NCBI GenBank assembly: GCA_963576725.1
Contig: OY755243.1
Span: 81,579,945 to 81,643,944 of the forward strand
Direction of reading: 5' to 3'
Source: Azorinus chamasolen
Taxonomy: Eukaryota > Mollusca > Bivalvia > Cardiida > Solecurtidae
DNA: 64,000 bases
Below are positions 1 through 11,039 of the stretch, piece after piece (the stretch's first letter is position 1; each line of letters opens with the position of its first letter). The notes beneath the pieces were generated by a model. That model worked only from the letters and a program-made list of their open reading frames with translations. It did not search any database and was not told where the DNA came from. The position numbers and the translations under genes are program-made.

Positions 1-106
1 AATATCATATAAAGCAAACAGAGTAGACCCAGATCAGACAGCTCCTACAGGAGTCTACTCTGTTTGGAAAGGTTTAGAAAGGCATTTTTATGGAGTAAAG
101 GGTCAA
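1..106. mobile_element. Family-B foldback, cut by window edge
   Basis: Right half of a B element (gcaaacagagtagacccaga, tip mostly lost, ...tggagtaaaggg). Lies in the HM13 intron before exon 258-441. Confidence 0.6.
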
Positions 107-257
107 AAACACAGTGTCAGATAGTTTTGATCCTGATGAAACCCAGTTTTATTCAGCATTTCATCAGTATCCAGTCTGGTTGCAACTGATATGCTGGTTT
201 GTATTTGCTTAGTTTAAGTATCTGTCAGATCACTCATACCTACTTTGTCTTTTTTAG

Positions 258-441
258 CACTGGATTGCAAACAACCTGTTCGGGCTTGCGTTTGCTGTGA
301 ATGGTGTGGAGTTCCTGTCTCTCAACAGTATCAACACTGGTTGCATCCTCCTCGGTGGATTGTTCGTCTACGACGTGTTCTGGGTGTTTGGTACCAATGT
401 CATGGTCACTGTGGCCAAATCGTTCGAAGCTCCAATCAAAT
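258..441 (+). CDS. HM13: HM13 exon with YD catalytic motif
   Basis: Preceded by a tttttag acceptor and followed by a gtaagc donor. Encodes 61 residues plus one base. Contains FVYDVFWVFGTNVMVTVAK, the membrane segment with the first catalytic aspartate. Ends in phase 1; the split codon with the next exon restores IK-L-VFPQDLL. Confidence 0.95.
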
Positions 442-3400
442 GTAAGCTTAGTAACATCACTTTATATCAATATTAACCCCTCTACTCCATAGATATGCCT
501 TTTGACACCTTTGCAAACAGTAAACACAGATAAGACAGCTCCTGATATCACATTTTTTACATGAATATTCATGGAATAAAGAGTTAATCCTGCGAGTATC
601 ATTCTTATTGACATTTGAACACCAGTGTTATGGCCCATTGATTACAAAAATGTAACATTTTTTGCTTGTCTGGAGCCATTTCTCAGAAACCGTTTGGAAA
701 TTTTCAATGAAAATTTGTGAAAATGTTGAGTAGTATAAGGAAATGTGGCTCTGTAATTATTATCCACATTGACTTTTGAACACTAGAGTTATGGCCCTTT
801 GTTTGCCAAAAAATGTTACCTTTTTGTTTGTCTGTAGTCATATCTGAGAAATGGTTTGGAGTCTTTCTGTCAATCCTAGTTTAACCCATTACCTCATAGG
901 CTATTTTTAGATACAACCTCTTTGAATAAATCAACCGAAAAGGAGCATTAGCTAGGGAAAAGGAGTTTTTCTAATTTTGTAGTTTGAAACCATTTTGATA
1001 AATAGAGCATTTGCTCCTATAGGAGCAAATGCTCTATTTATCACAATGGTTTCACAAAGTGACTTTTACAGAGTCGTCAATATGAGGGAATGAGTACCAT
1101 TTGTGTAAATGTTTAGTATCATGAAGAAATGTTGCTTTGCAAGTATCACTCACATCGACTGTGGAACACTAGACTTATGGTCCTTTGTTTGCGAAAAACT
1201 TTACCTTTTTGTCTATAAGTCATATCTCAGACTCACATTGACACTGGAACACTAGAGTTATGGCCCTTTTTTGCCAAAAACTTAATGTTGTCTGTCTGGT
1301 ATAAGTCATTATAGTACTGCGACCAACACTTTGACAGGGATATCAAGTGAGCAAATTAGCTTGTTTGCAAAGAGTTTAATGTCATTATGTGCATAGTATA
1401 TTTTTTATCATTTTTGCATTAACAGTTGAATTTGAGGATATTTTTACACACAGCAATTTATTCAAGCAAGTTACTGCTTCAATCATCAGATGAAATGTGT
1501 TCAATGAAGAAGAAGCTTTTGCTCAAAAAGTAAAATTTCATTACCGTCTCTTCTTAATAAAAAAAATGCCATGAAATGAGTTTCTTCAAAGATATTTTCT
1601 TCTGACAGACAATTGACTGATTTAGTTTCGAACCCTGCACTTGATAGAGACACCTTTTGATGCATTCGAAAATAGAACAGACCCCAGTCAGATGGCTCCA
1701 ACAAGATCAGGATCTGCACTGTTTACTAATGGAATTATATGGGTTTGATTATATAATTTCTGCCGTTCATCTGTAGTTATTTTTTTTTTCATGTTAGTGG
1801 TGTTTCCTCAAGATCTGCTGGAGAATGGGTTAGATGCCAAAAACTTTGCCATGCTTGGCCTGGGAGACATTGTAATCCCTGGAATCTTCATCGCCTTGTT
1901 ACTTAGGTTTGATATTAGGTGAGTAATGGCATAGGTAGCAGTATCAAACTGGGTTTGAGATGTGTGTACCTGTGGAAAGTCATACCGGACACTGTTGAAT
2001 AATCCATATCAGATGATTATGAAAAATCCACTCAATTTATATGTTTAATATATATGGTTTATTTTAAATATTAAGTCTGAATCACTATTAAGTAGCATTC
2101 TGTTTTTACTTGATTTACTGAAAAAGATTGAAATGAAAGTTATTTCACCGCATTGAAATGTAGAGTAAAGCCCCTCTAAATCGGACATTCAAATTAGTAT
2201 CAGTGTTGTTTTGAAGACACTTGACAGCTTAATGCAAAATGAATATAATGCAGAAAGCCCCCAAAGAGCTTTTTGCATCGCTTTCAACCTGCATTAAGCA
2301 GCTACCTGCCTAAAATTTATCTTAACTCTTCTCTACTAAAATTCCAGTTTAGAAGGGTGTTACTGTATATATGTTAAATTATTGCAACTTTTCTTATTAC
2401 ATTTTGTTAAAACATACACTAAACATGGGGCCAAGTCTCATTTATGTGTTGGCATAATATAAAATTTGTAATATACTATTCTTATGTGTCATTTCAGCCG
2501 AAAGAAGAACAGTAAAGTGTACTTCTACGCCAGTTTTATAGCATATTTCCTAGGACTTCTACTGACTATAGTTGTAATGCATGTCTTCAAGCATGCTCAG
2601 GTGAGTAACTGCACTGGTGAGATTTTTCCAACCAAGAGCTATAGATTAGAAGTGCACTGATCTCTAATTTCTCAACCAACAGCCAAACCCAATTTCATTG
2701 GTACTCATTAGAATCTCCCCAGAGGGTCATTTCTAATGAGTACCAAGACATGGTTTGTTGCAGTAATGTAGAAAATATGTTTAAATTTCCTAAATATAGT
2801 AAAACCTCTGTAAACAGGACATTCAGTATCGGTCTTGGGGAGAGATGGCAGCTTAATGCAGGGTGAAAGTCATGCAGAAAGCTCCTCTAGGAGCTTTCTG
2901 CATGACTTTCACCCTGCATTAAGCAGCCATCTGCCTAAAATTATCTAAATTCTTTTCTACTAGAATTCCGGTTCAGAGGATTTTACTGCACTCCCCTCGT
3001 ATCTACAGCTTTGCCAATCTTTTGAATACTAATTAGCTTATGCTAAAAAAGTAGTGTCTGCTTTAGTTGTAAAAGTTAACTTATTTTTTTTCTTTCAAAA
3101 ACAGAATGGTTTGGAACTTGTTTATAGTCTTGTTTATTAAGCAACTTATCTTGATACATATGTATTAGGAAATCATCTATATTGTTAAAAGAGCTTTTAG
3201 TCTTTAACAATTACTTGCTGAATATTCATGAAAGAAGTAATGACATCACTAATATCTGTTTTAATAGCTGAAGTTTTGATAATGTATATGACCAGGGAAT
3301 ATTAGCACATAGCAGAAGCTATATAATTCCATATGCAAACAGGAGCTGTCTGAACTGGGTCTTCTCTGTTTGCAAAGGTGACAAGAGACGTCTCTATGGG

Positions 3401-6400
3401 GTAAAGGGTTAAACTGCATCATTAACAAGAGGTTTTATTGTTAACTGTAAATTGATGTGATAACATGGTCATTTTAACAGATTGACATGTAAGTTAATCA
3501 GTAGCTCTGATTTAACCCTTTACCTCATGAATATTCATAGAAGAAATAATGATATCATGAATATTTATTATCAATTTTTATACGCCCACCTAATAAAGGT
3601 GGTCGTATATTGTCGTGGCCCTGTCCGTCCGTCCGTTCGTTCGTTCGTCCGTCAACATTTTGTTTGTCCGCTATTTTCTGGGAAAACTATTCGACAGATA
3701 TTAATGAAACTTAATACAAATGTTTAATGCATCAAGATCTGAAGCTGAGTTGATTTTGAGGTTCATTTGATTTTTCATTTCAGAGTTATGGCCCTTGTCC
3801 TAAAAAATATGCAAATAGTTTGTCCGCTGTTTTCTGGGAAAACTATTTGAGAGATATTAATGAAACTTCACACAAATGTTTAATGCATCAAGATCTGAAG
3901 CTGAGTTGATTCTGAGGTTCATTTGATTTTTTGTTTCGGAGTTATGGCCCTTTTACTTAAAAAATAATGCAAATACATGCAAATAGTTTGTCCGCTGTTT
4001 TCTGGGAAAACTATTCGACAGATATTAATGAAACTTCACACAAATGTTTAATGCATCAAGATCTGAAGCTGAGTTGATTCTGAGGTTCATTTGATTTTTC
4101 ATTTAAGAGTTATGACCCTTGTCCTTAAAAAATATGCAAATAGTTTGTCCGCTGTTTTCTGGAAAAAACTGTGAGAGATATTAATGAAACTTCACACAAA
4201 TGTTTAATGCATCAAGATCTGAAGCTGAGTCAATTCTAAGGTTCATTTGATTTGTCGTTAGGAGTTATGGCCCTTGTATTTAAAAAATAATGCAAATACA
4301 TGCAAATAGTTTGTCCACTGTTTTCTGGGAAAACTGTTTGAGATATATTAATGAAACTTCACACAAATGTTTAATGCATCAAGATCTGAAACTGTATTGA
4401 TTCTGAGGATCATTTGATTTTTCGTTTCAGAGTTATGGCCCTTGTCCTTAAAAAATAATGCAAATAGTTTGTCCGCTGTTTTCTGGGAAAACTATTTGAG
4501 AGATATTAATGAAACTTCACAAAAATGTTTAATGCATCAAGATCTGATGCTGAGTCGATTTTGAGGTTTATTTGATTTGTCGTTTCGGAGTTATGGCCCT
4601 TTTACTTAAAAAATAATGCAAATATATGCATATAGTTTGTCCGCTGTTTTCTGGCAAAACTGAATGACAGATATTAATGAAACTTCATTCACATGTTTAA
4701 TGCATCAAGACCTGAAGTTAATTCGATTCTGAGGATCATTTGATTTGTTGTTACGGAGTTATGACCCTTGCACTTAAAAAAATAATGCAAATCTATGCAA
4801 ATATGAGGATGACAATAACTTTTTCATTTGAAATGATATTTACTTCAATTTCTTTATATGGTTAAACCTTAATGTGAATTTTCACATATATTGCAGGAGT
4901 TTTGATATGTCATTTTATTCTAAAGTTATGCTCCTTGAACTTTGTGTGTTTGTTGCTTTGTTTGTCGGTCAACTTTTAGTTTGACTGTTGTTTTCTGGGA
5001 AAACTATTAAAATTATATTAATGAAACTTAACACAAATGTTTTAAGCAACAAAATTTGAAGCTGAGTTTATTTTGAGGTTCATTCCTTAATATGGAAATC
5101 AAGATCTGAAGCACAGATTAGAAAATGTCAACACTTATAAGGCATGTTGAATCAGAGAAAGTTTGCAAGTGGGCGTATTATGTACCGTATGCGGTACTCT
5201 TGTTTCAAATAGCATATGGACATAGGAAATGTTGACCATGACAGAAACAGTAGGGTCAGATCCAGGGCTCTAGAAATCCGGAAAATCGCCGGTCTGGACC
5301 GATTTTTGCATTTTGAGACCGGTTTGTATTTCAGAATCTGAAAAAAATCAGTCCAAAAATCTTAAGCAGACAACGTTTCTAATCAAAATCATCAGCTGAA
5401 AGTAACTGTTTTCATTTGACCCCATCATTAATGTGTCAAGAGATTATAGGCTAGAGGCCTCTGGCAGTCAGTCCAGTTCTACTTGGTCTCTTCTCAGCTA
5501 GCCAATCAACCATGCTAGTAATATTGATAAGACATTCATCTCTTATGACACAAACCTAAACATTACCTACCTTGTACCTGTTAACAAACACGTTACAGTC
5601 CATAGATTTAGGCTACTGTAATTATATTAAGGCTGAAAGGCTAATGTCCGTATACCGGCTGGACCGGTTGGGATTTGAAAATTTCTGGAGCCCTGGTCAG
5701 ATCTATAAAATTCCATAAGCAAATAGAGCAGGCACTGTACAGACAGCTCCTACTAGATTGGTCTGATCCGGGTCTACTCTGTTTACAATGCATCTAGATG
5801 AAGCAGAGGGATAATGAAATAAGTTTTTTACCTCTTTTTAGCCCGCCTTGTTGTACCTAGTACCAGCCTGTATAGGTGTGCCCATTCTAACTGCCCTTGT
5901 CAGAGGAGAACTCAAACAGTTGTTTAGGTAAGTTCAGTAAAGCAACCATTCAGAAAACAGGGTCCAAGGTTATAAAACTTCTGAGACTGAGTCTGAGATC
6001 AGATATTTGAGAATGATCTCAGGCTCAAGCAAAACGTTTTATAACCTCTGAGCCAAGACTTTAGATGATAAGAGGAGCATTTACTGATTCAAATCTTTAA
6101 TTTCTCAGCCACAAACTGTTGTTATTCATAAGAAATACTTAAGTGATCCCATACTAATGGGTATTAGCAAAATAGGATTAACCCTTTACTAAATGAATAT
6201 TTATTAAAGGAATGATGTGATGAATATTTATTAGATTAATTATTAAAATGGCTTATTAATTTAAGGAATATTTGCCAAACGAAAAACCATGAAATCGTAT
6301 CTAAATAATTTTATAAGCAAACATAGCAGACCCTGATCAGATGGCTCTTATAGGAGCTGTCTGATTTGGGCCTTCTGTGTTTGCAAAGGTGAAGAAGGCG

Positions 6401-7407
6401 TATTTATTAAAGGTTAATCGCAGAAATATAGAAAATATTTTATCTAGGTTTTCTAAATGCTTCTCTTATCTACAGCTCTAACAGTCTTAAATCGATTACT
6501 TAAATACATTTGATAATTTAACCCTTTCCCTGTTTAATATTCATGTAAAAAATAATGACATCATGAATATTTATTAGCTGAAATTTTATAATGTAAATCT
6601 TTCAAGGGAAGTATTTGCTTTGACAAAAACTAGAATTAGTTCTATATCATGTCAAAAGCAAAGAGAGCAGACCATGATCTGATGGCTCTCATAGGAGTCA
6701 TCTGATCTGGGTTTACTCTGTTTGCAAATGCGTAAAAAGGCATTTATATGAGGGAAAGGGTTAATGCAGGACAACAGTAATGCAGGAAGCCCCTAAGGAG
6801 GTTTCATGTTAGAAATAATGTATGTATTAATATTAATTAGCTGAATTTTTTATAATGGCAGATGAACAGCAACGTTTTTTGCCATTGCAGGTGTAGAGAA
6901 TTCGATCTGTATAATTTCATAAGCAAATTGGAGACATCTGATCTGTGTCTAATCTGTTTATAAATGTGTCACTATGGAATAAAGGGTTAACCCTTCTCTT
7001 GCTGAATTTTAAAATACATTTCACCTTCATTACCCATGCCCGGTTGTATAATAACATATATCTTCACTGTGTACAAGTATTTCGCTGTGCAATTACTGCT
7101 GTGGAGTACACTGGTTGCACATTCAATTTGTAAATAATGCAGACCCTGGTGAGACAGCTCCTGCAGGAGCTGTCTCATCTGGGTCTTCACTATTTACAGG
7201 TAGGTATATTGACGCGAATAGCAAGCGAAGAGTTAATAGGAAAATTAAAGCTGTTTACAACCATTGTAATAAGCGCTTGAAATGTTGATTGAAGTTTGAC
7301 ATTCCTTTTCATTGTTAAATGTCTCTGTTTACAGTTACGAAGACCACCCAGAAGAAAAGAAACCACAGGAGGCAGAGACAGACAAGAAAATTAAAAAGGA
7401 GAAATGA
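258..7407 (+). CDS. HM13: Signal peptide peptidase, 3' part of gene (5 exons)
   Basis: Intramembrane aspartyl protease of the ER that cleaves signal-peptide remnants within the membrane. Exons: 258-441, 1798-1918, 2498-2600, 5842-5927, 7335-7407; all introns are GT-AG and the phases join without a break, giving 188 residues. The first exon opens HWIANNLFGLAF and contains the first catalytic motif (YD in LFVYDVFWVFG). The second contains GLGD, the second catalytic aspartate. The fourth holds the PAL motif (PALLYLVPACIG). The tail ends KKEK, a KKxx ER-retrieval signal that human HM13 also has. Alignment from memory with the 377-residue human protein places this as about the C-terminal half; the N-terminal exons lie left of the window. 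The related SPPL proteins are less likely because the sequence follows HM13 almost residue by residue. Confidence 0.96.
475..589. mobile_element. Family-B remnant
   Basis: aacccctctactccatagat ... catgaatattcatggaataa with the centre deleted. Confidence 0.55.
600..1340 (+). mobile_element. Pearl-like core repeats interrupted by a family-C foldback
   Basis: Degenerate tandem units of about 180 bp (acattgacttttgaacactagagttatggccc...) at 600-880 and 1100-1340, split by a foldback at 882-1095. No clear termini; in an HM13 intron. Confidence 0.5.
882..1095. mobile_element. Family-C foldback
   Basis: Type description of family C: TTAACCCATTACCTCATAGG ... gagggaatgggttaa. Stem gtgataaatagagcatttgc with apex GCTCCTATAGGAGC. 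This copy has aatagagcatttgctcctat and its complement at 1001-1042. Confidence 0.75.
1798..1918 (+). CDS. HM13: HM13 exon with GLGD catalytic motif
   Basis: Acceptor is a T-run then atgttag; donor gtgagt. Encodes VFPQDLLENG then FAMLGLGDIVIPGIF, the membrane segment carrying the second catalytic aspartate. Ends with AG, completed to Ser by the next exon (FDIS). Confidence 0.95.
2162..2372. mobile_element. Family-D foldback
   Basis: Ends agtaaagcccctctaaatcgg and gaagggtgttactgta; the palindrome core is partly decayed (ttaatgcaaaatgaatataatgc). Confidence 0.65.
2498..2600 (+). CDS. HM13: HM13 exon, transmembrane segment
   Basis: Acceptor atttcag, donor gtgagt. Encodes a short basic loop (SRKKNSK) and a hydrophobic segment ending in MHVFKHAQ. 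Ends in phase 0. Confidence 0.94.
2799..2989. mobile_element. Family-D foldback with 74-bp perfect hairpin
   Basis: Type copy of family D. Ends agtaaaacctctgtaaacagg and gaggattttactg. Bases 2851-2924 are a perfect inverted repeat: 36-nt arms around a 2-nt spacer, apex GCTCCT-CT-AGGAGC. No ORF. Confidence 0.8.
3203..3413. mobile_element. Family-B foldback
   Basis: Type description of family B: TTAACCCTTTACTCCATGAA, TATTCATG palindromes, gtagaatcagatct, then hairpin gcaaacagagcagaccctga with GGCTCCTATAGGAGCC tip, ending ggagtaaagggttaa. This copy has lost the left half of the hairpin. Confidence 0.65.
3579..5203 (+). mobile_element. Pearl-like (Helitron-related?) element, 1.6 kb
   Basis: Subterminal inverted repeat ATACGCCCAC (3581-3590) and GTGGGCGTAT (5169-5178). 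A short TCCG/TTCG run at about 3626-3650 is followed by six to seven tandem copies of a 160-180 bp unit (tagtttgtccgctgttttctgg...). The 3' end is a perfect 6-bp hairpin GTACCG-TATG-CGGTAC followed by TCTTGTTT. This architecture matches the bivalve pearl/CvA type, thought to be Helitron-like. Confidence 0.7.
5263..5695. mobile_element. hAT-type non-autonomous element with 8-bp TSD
   Basis: Termini CAGGGCTCTAGAAAT and ATTTCTGGAGCCCTG, flanked by the same 8 bp, GTCAGATC, at 5255-5262 and 5696-5703. CAGGG-type ends and an 8-bp duplication are typical of hAT transposons. The 433-bp interior has no ORF. It sits inside a family-B foldback. Confidence 0.85.
5842..5927 (+). CDS. HM13: HM13 exon with PAL motif
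   Basis: Acceptor ctctttttag, donor gtaagt. Encodes PALLYLVPACIG and LVRGELKQLF. PAL is the presenilin-family active-site motif. Confidence 0.95.
5955..6058. repeat. Inverted repeat related to family H
   Basis: ttataaaacttctgagactg ... ctcaagcaaaacgttttataacctctgag. Weaker symmetry than the other H copies. Confidence 0.45.
6179..6764. mobile_element. Two family-B foldbacks in tandem
   Basis: 6179-6418 (tip ggctcttataggagc) and 6518-6764 (tip ggctctcataggagt), same orientation, 100 bp apart, in the last HM13 intron. Confidence 0.7.
6807..7236. mobile_element. Family-B remnant followed by family-J foldback
   Basis: 6807-6990 is a B element without its left end. 6987-7236 is family J: ttaacccttctcttgctgaa ... 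agcgaagagttaa with tip gacagctcctgcaggagctgtc. J is homologous to 50503-50719. Confidence 0.7.
7335..7407 (+). CDS. HM13: HM13 terminal exon, KKEK tail and stop
   Basis: Acceptor tttacag. Encodes a charged cytosolic tail (YEDHPEEKKPQEAE...) ending IKKEK then TGA at 7405-7407. The lysines at positions -3 and -4 fit a KKxx ER-retrieval signal. Confidence 0.93.
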
Positions 7408-8419
7408 AAGTTGTCAGCATCCAGTGAAATGGCTAAATCAAAGATGGACTCTCTGTCAACCCTAATGTGACTGTTATTAATGATGTAACAGTACACATGG
7501 TAGATTTCTGATAACTGGAGGAATTTCTGAAATTAACAGACTTTTGTGACAGCGACATTCAGTTATAGTATTTAAGTTTTTATTTACCCTAATTGTCCTC
7601 TGAAGTATTCAGACACCTAATCATAATGAGACAATTTGTCACCATTTTGATAATTATAAATTAGGCTGATGTAGTAGCAGATAGTGTCTGTCCGAATATC
7701 TAGGGTAATTAGAGTAAGACATTTACACCCTCGTCTGTAAATACAAGGACAAAAATCTCTGTCATATAGTTCATTCTGATGATTCATTTATTCATTTTAG
7801 ATATAAAATGTTTTATAGGATGAGAGTTGTGTGCAATACTATTGTAACTTCAGTCTTTAACTCTTTGCATGCTCGAGGAAAATTTGTGATAAGCAATTAG
7901 TTTGGATGTAGTAACCAATGTTTCATCGAGATCTAAAATGTTGGACACTCTGACTGCATTTGAGTATTCTTTTAACCCTTCAATTTCGATGCAAAAATTT
8001 AATTAGTGTCAAACAATTAGGATCCTGGGGGGACATTAATATACTTACTGTCTGCTCTGGATCCAAACTGTTTGCTAAGGCTATCACTGATTGCCTATGG
8101 CAGGGAAAGATCTATCATAATTCTTAGAATACTTTTGCTTTCATTTGTTTTAGGAGCTGTCTGATACAAGGTCCGTTTGCTTATGAAACGATGTAGAACT
8201 GATTCTACAGACATTACAGTATTCTCTTGTTCATGTTTAAAAAATCATGTAGTATTCACAAAGTTATTTATTATTCTACATATTCATGAGTTAAAGGTTT
8301 AAAAAAGCACTCTTATCAGAGTGTCAGTATGATTGGGTAATGATGTCACCTAGACATGGTATAGCCACTCTACTGCCACTTGATAGATACACACAAGGGT
8401 CTTTAAAAGTGAGTAGTTG

Positions 8420-8655
8420 CTTAACCCATTACTCATTGTATATTCATGTAAGAATGACATAAATATTGATAAGATTAATTGTTATAATAGCACATGGACA
8501 CAGGAATATTTGGCCATGGCATAAACTGTAGAATCATATCTATATTATATCGTAAACAAAAAGAGCAGAACATGATCAGACGGCTCCTTTGTCTGATCTA
8601 GGTCTACTCTGTTTGCAAAGGCCTAGAAAAGGTATATTTGGAATGAAGGGCTAAT
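8420..8655. mobile_element. Family-B foldback in the HM13 3' UTR
   Basis: ttaacccattactcattgta ... gaatgaagggctaa; tip shortened to ggctcctttgtctgat. Confidence 0.65.
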
Positions 8656-9374
8656 ACAGAAAGAATGTAATGCAAAAACATCCTGCCCTAAAACCCAAGA
8701 AATAGCCATGGTTTGGGTGTTCTGATGTTCTTGGTATCTCATCTGTCACCAACTGCTTGTAAAGGTTATTACAAATTCATGTAAGTGTTGTTACAATATT
8801 TTGCATAAAGACCTCATAGTGCTCTAACATGACAGCTTCAGCATTACATGAAAAAAATGCCAAGGTTTTTTATCCTTTGTGGTAATTTGTGTTGAATGTT
8901 GAAGGACATTTTAACCTTTATCCTGCTGTAGATAAACTAATGTCGGCTCAGATTTGGAACTGGTGCAATTTTGACTTCTTCCAATTTGACCAAGGTTGAT
9001 CGAGTGTCAAACAGCTTGTATCCTGAGAGGTCAAAGTTAATCAGCATTTCACCTGGATCCAAGCTGTTTGCAAGTGTGAGTCATGTTGCTGTTACTGGGA
9101 TATGGGTTGATATTGGAGGACATTTGTCCATTGCAAGTGTTCACTTTTATTCTTATTTGCCATAATTATTGTTAAAAAGTGTTTCTTGTTTTAAAGTTTC
9201 TGTAGAATCCAGATATATTTCTTGCATTTAAATCATGATTGAAAGCCATAAAGACCAGTACCAGTATTCCAATATATTAGCTGGACGTTGTGATATGACT
9301 GAAATACTGTTAAAACGACATAAAACCTGATAAAAACCAAACCAATCCAAATATAAATACAAAACAAACTCTTT

Positions 9375-9543
9375 TTAACCCGTTACCTCATGAATATTTA
9401 TGTAAGAAATAATGACTTCATGAATATTAATTAGATGAACACATGGCTAAAAGTTTCTGTGTTCATATGCCATTATAATAAATCAGATGACTTATATTCA
9501 TGATGTCATTTCTTGAATGAATATTCATGAGCTTACGGGTGAA
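9375..9543. mobile_element. Family-B outer arms fused head to head
   Basis: Both ends carry the tgaatattcatg-rich left arm (ttaacccgttacctcatgaa ... attcatgagcttacgggtgaa), and the usual hairpin is missing. Confidence 0.6.
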
Positions 9544-9815
9544 GCGGTCGTTATAAAAATGTCATACTGTATAACTTCTGGAGAATGTGGGTGTCGGTGC
9601 TAAAAATACCAATATTATGTTTGACACAAAACTAAACACATGTACTGTCCTGAAATGAATATTTACCCTTTGAATTAGGGAAACGGGTACATGTTCAGAA
9701 ATTTACTAACAGTGTAGACCCAGACCATAGACCTTCTAATGGAGCCTTTGATCAGGGTCTGCACTGTTTGTTATTGAAAATTCTTTCACTAATTATACCC
9801 GTACTGATTGAACAA

Positions 9816-10343
9816 CAGTTGAACTTTGATATCTCGAACTTCAAAGGACTGTAAAATTACTTGGGGATAACAAGTTGAGTCATCCGATTCCTACTCTGAG
9901 CAATTTCTCAAGTTCACAGCTTAACCCTTTCCCTCATATAAACGTGTTTTCACGCATTTGCAAACAGAGTAGACCCTGACCAGATGGCTCCTAGAGGAGC
10001 CATCTGATCAGGGTCTGCTCTGTTTGCTATTGGAATTTGAAAGATATGTTTCTTTACTTTCTAAAATAGCTACTATGTTCCACTTTCCATGTTGCGTTAT
10101 AACTTTTTTGTTCATGAATATTCAGTAGGTACCGAAAATTGGCCTAAATACAGAACAGGGAAAGGGTTAATGCAGATCTAAAGTAATGCTGAAAGCTCCT
10201 GTAGGAGCTTTCAGCATTACTTTCAACCTGCATTAAACTGATATGCTTAGTGATAAAATTTTGAACAATTCTATATGGTAAACTATGGAAGGACCAAACT
10301 TTTACTTCAAGTTATTTGTGTGTGAGATATCAATGTTCAACTG
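9816..10343. mobile_element. Family-I element containing a family-A insertion
   Basis: Termini CAGTTGAACTTTGATATCTC and its near complement ending GTTCAACTG. The core, after removing the insertion, is ttaatgcagatctaaagtaa ... with a GCTCCTGTAGGAGC apex. Lies in the presumed HM13 3' UTR. Confidence 0.7.
9925..10166. mobile_element. Family-A foldback with TTAA target duplication
   Basis: Type copy of family A. CCCTTTCCCTCATATAAACG ... ACAGGGAAAGGG, 242 bp, flanked by TTAA at 9921-9924 and 10167-10170. The central hairpin is gcaaacagagtagaccctga / complement with apex GGCTCCTAGAGGAGCC. CCC ends and TTAA duplication are hallmarks of piggyBac-type elements. Confidence 0.8.
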
Positions 10344-10469
10344 TATATCGTTAAACAATGAAGGGTCATTTCACTTTGAATATACTGCAATCAGATGGTT
10401 GAGCTGCAGTTATTTCCTGTCTTTGAATGGGAGCAGTAATCTTGTTTGCTAATGAAAAGTTGCAAGCAT

Positions 10470-10704
10470 TTAACCCTTTCCCCCATATAAACACTTCATG
10501 CCATTGCAAACCCAAATCAAGACAGCTCCTGTAGGAACCTTCTGATCAGGGTGTGCTCTTTTTCTTGTGGAATAATACAGATGTGATTCTACAGTTTCTA
10601 CCACTGCCAAACACACCTATGTACATTGGCCATTATAAAAAATCAATTAATAGATATTCATGATGTCATTTTGTGTTGCATGAATATTCAACAGGGATAG
10701 GGTT
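10470..10704. mobile_element. Family-B foldback, reverse, near the HM13 3' end
   Basis: ttaaccctttcccccatata ... aacagggatagggttaa; ends 145 bp before the AATAAA. Confidence 0.65.
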
Positions 10705-10847
10705 AACAGATAACCCTGTCAGACAGATACCCAGTCTGGTAACTGTTAACTTTGCTTATTTTTATTCTTTGAGGCATTGTTTGAAATTTGCACAAATGTT
10801 GATGGCAGATATTTTAAGTATGTTGTTGTGGCTGGGTTATTTTATTT

Positions 10848-10853
10848 AATAAA
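10848..10853 (+). terminator. Poly(A) signal AATAAA, probable HM13 3' end
   Basis: AATAAA followed 17-35 bases later by a GT-rich downstream element (ttgtgcatgtgttttctc). This is the usual arrangement of an animal cleavage and polyadenylation site. Confidence 0.5.
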
Positions 10854-11039
10854 TGTCATTTCTGAAAACTTGTGCATGTGTTTTCTCTTAAATCCTCCAG
10901 TTTAACCCTTTGTATGCTAGCAGTGAAACCATGATAACCTATGCAATCAGTTTGGATCTACATGAGACATGGCACAAAGCGGCGTATCATCAGGATCCAA
11001 ACTGTTTGACACTTTGACCAAATGAGAGAATTTTTATTT

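Larger units (their letters stand above)
3519..5812 (+). mobile_element. Family-B foldback broken by two later insertions
   Basis: The host element begins with taaccctttacctcatgaat at 3519 and resumes at about 5204 and at 5704, ending agggataa near 5812. Between its parts lie a pearl-like element (3579-5203) and the hAT element (5263-5695). The three pieces join into one ordinary family-B sequence. Confidence 0.75.
7408..10870 (+). other. Probable HM13 3' UTR
   Basis: No coding potential continues after the stop. The first convincing poly(A) signal followed by a GT-rich stretch is at 10848-10853, which would make a UTR of about 3.4 kb. It holds foldback copies at 7600-7740, 8420-8655, 9375-9543, 9816-10343 and 10470-10704. 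The extent is inferred; an earlier poly(A) site cannot be excluded. Confidence 0.5.

Noticed and set aside
6945..7133. ORF of 62 codons whose protein resembles an ORF at 50424-50648
   Set aside because: Both lie in family-J foldback copies; the likeness is at the DNA level, there is no start context or codon bias, and the frames differ at their ends.
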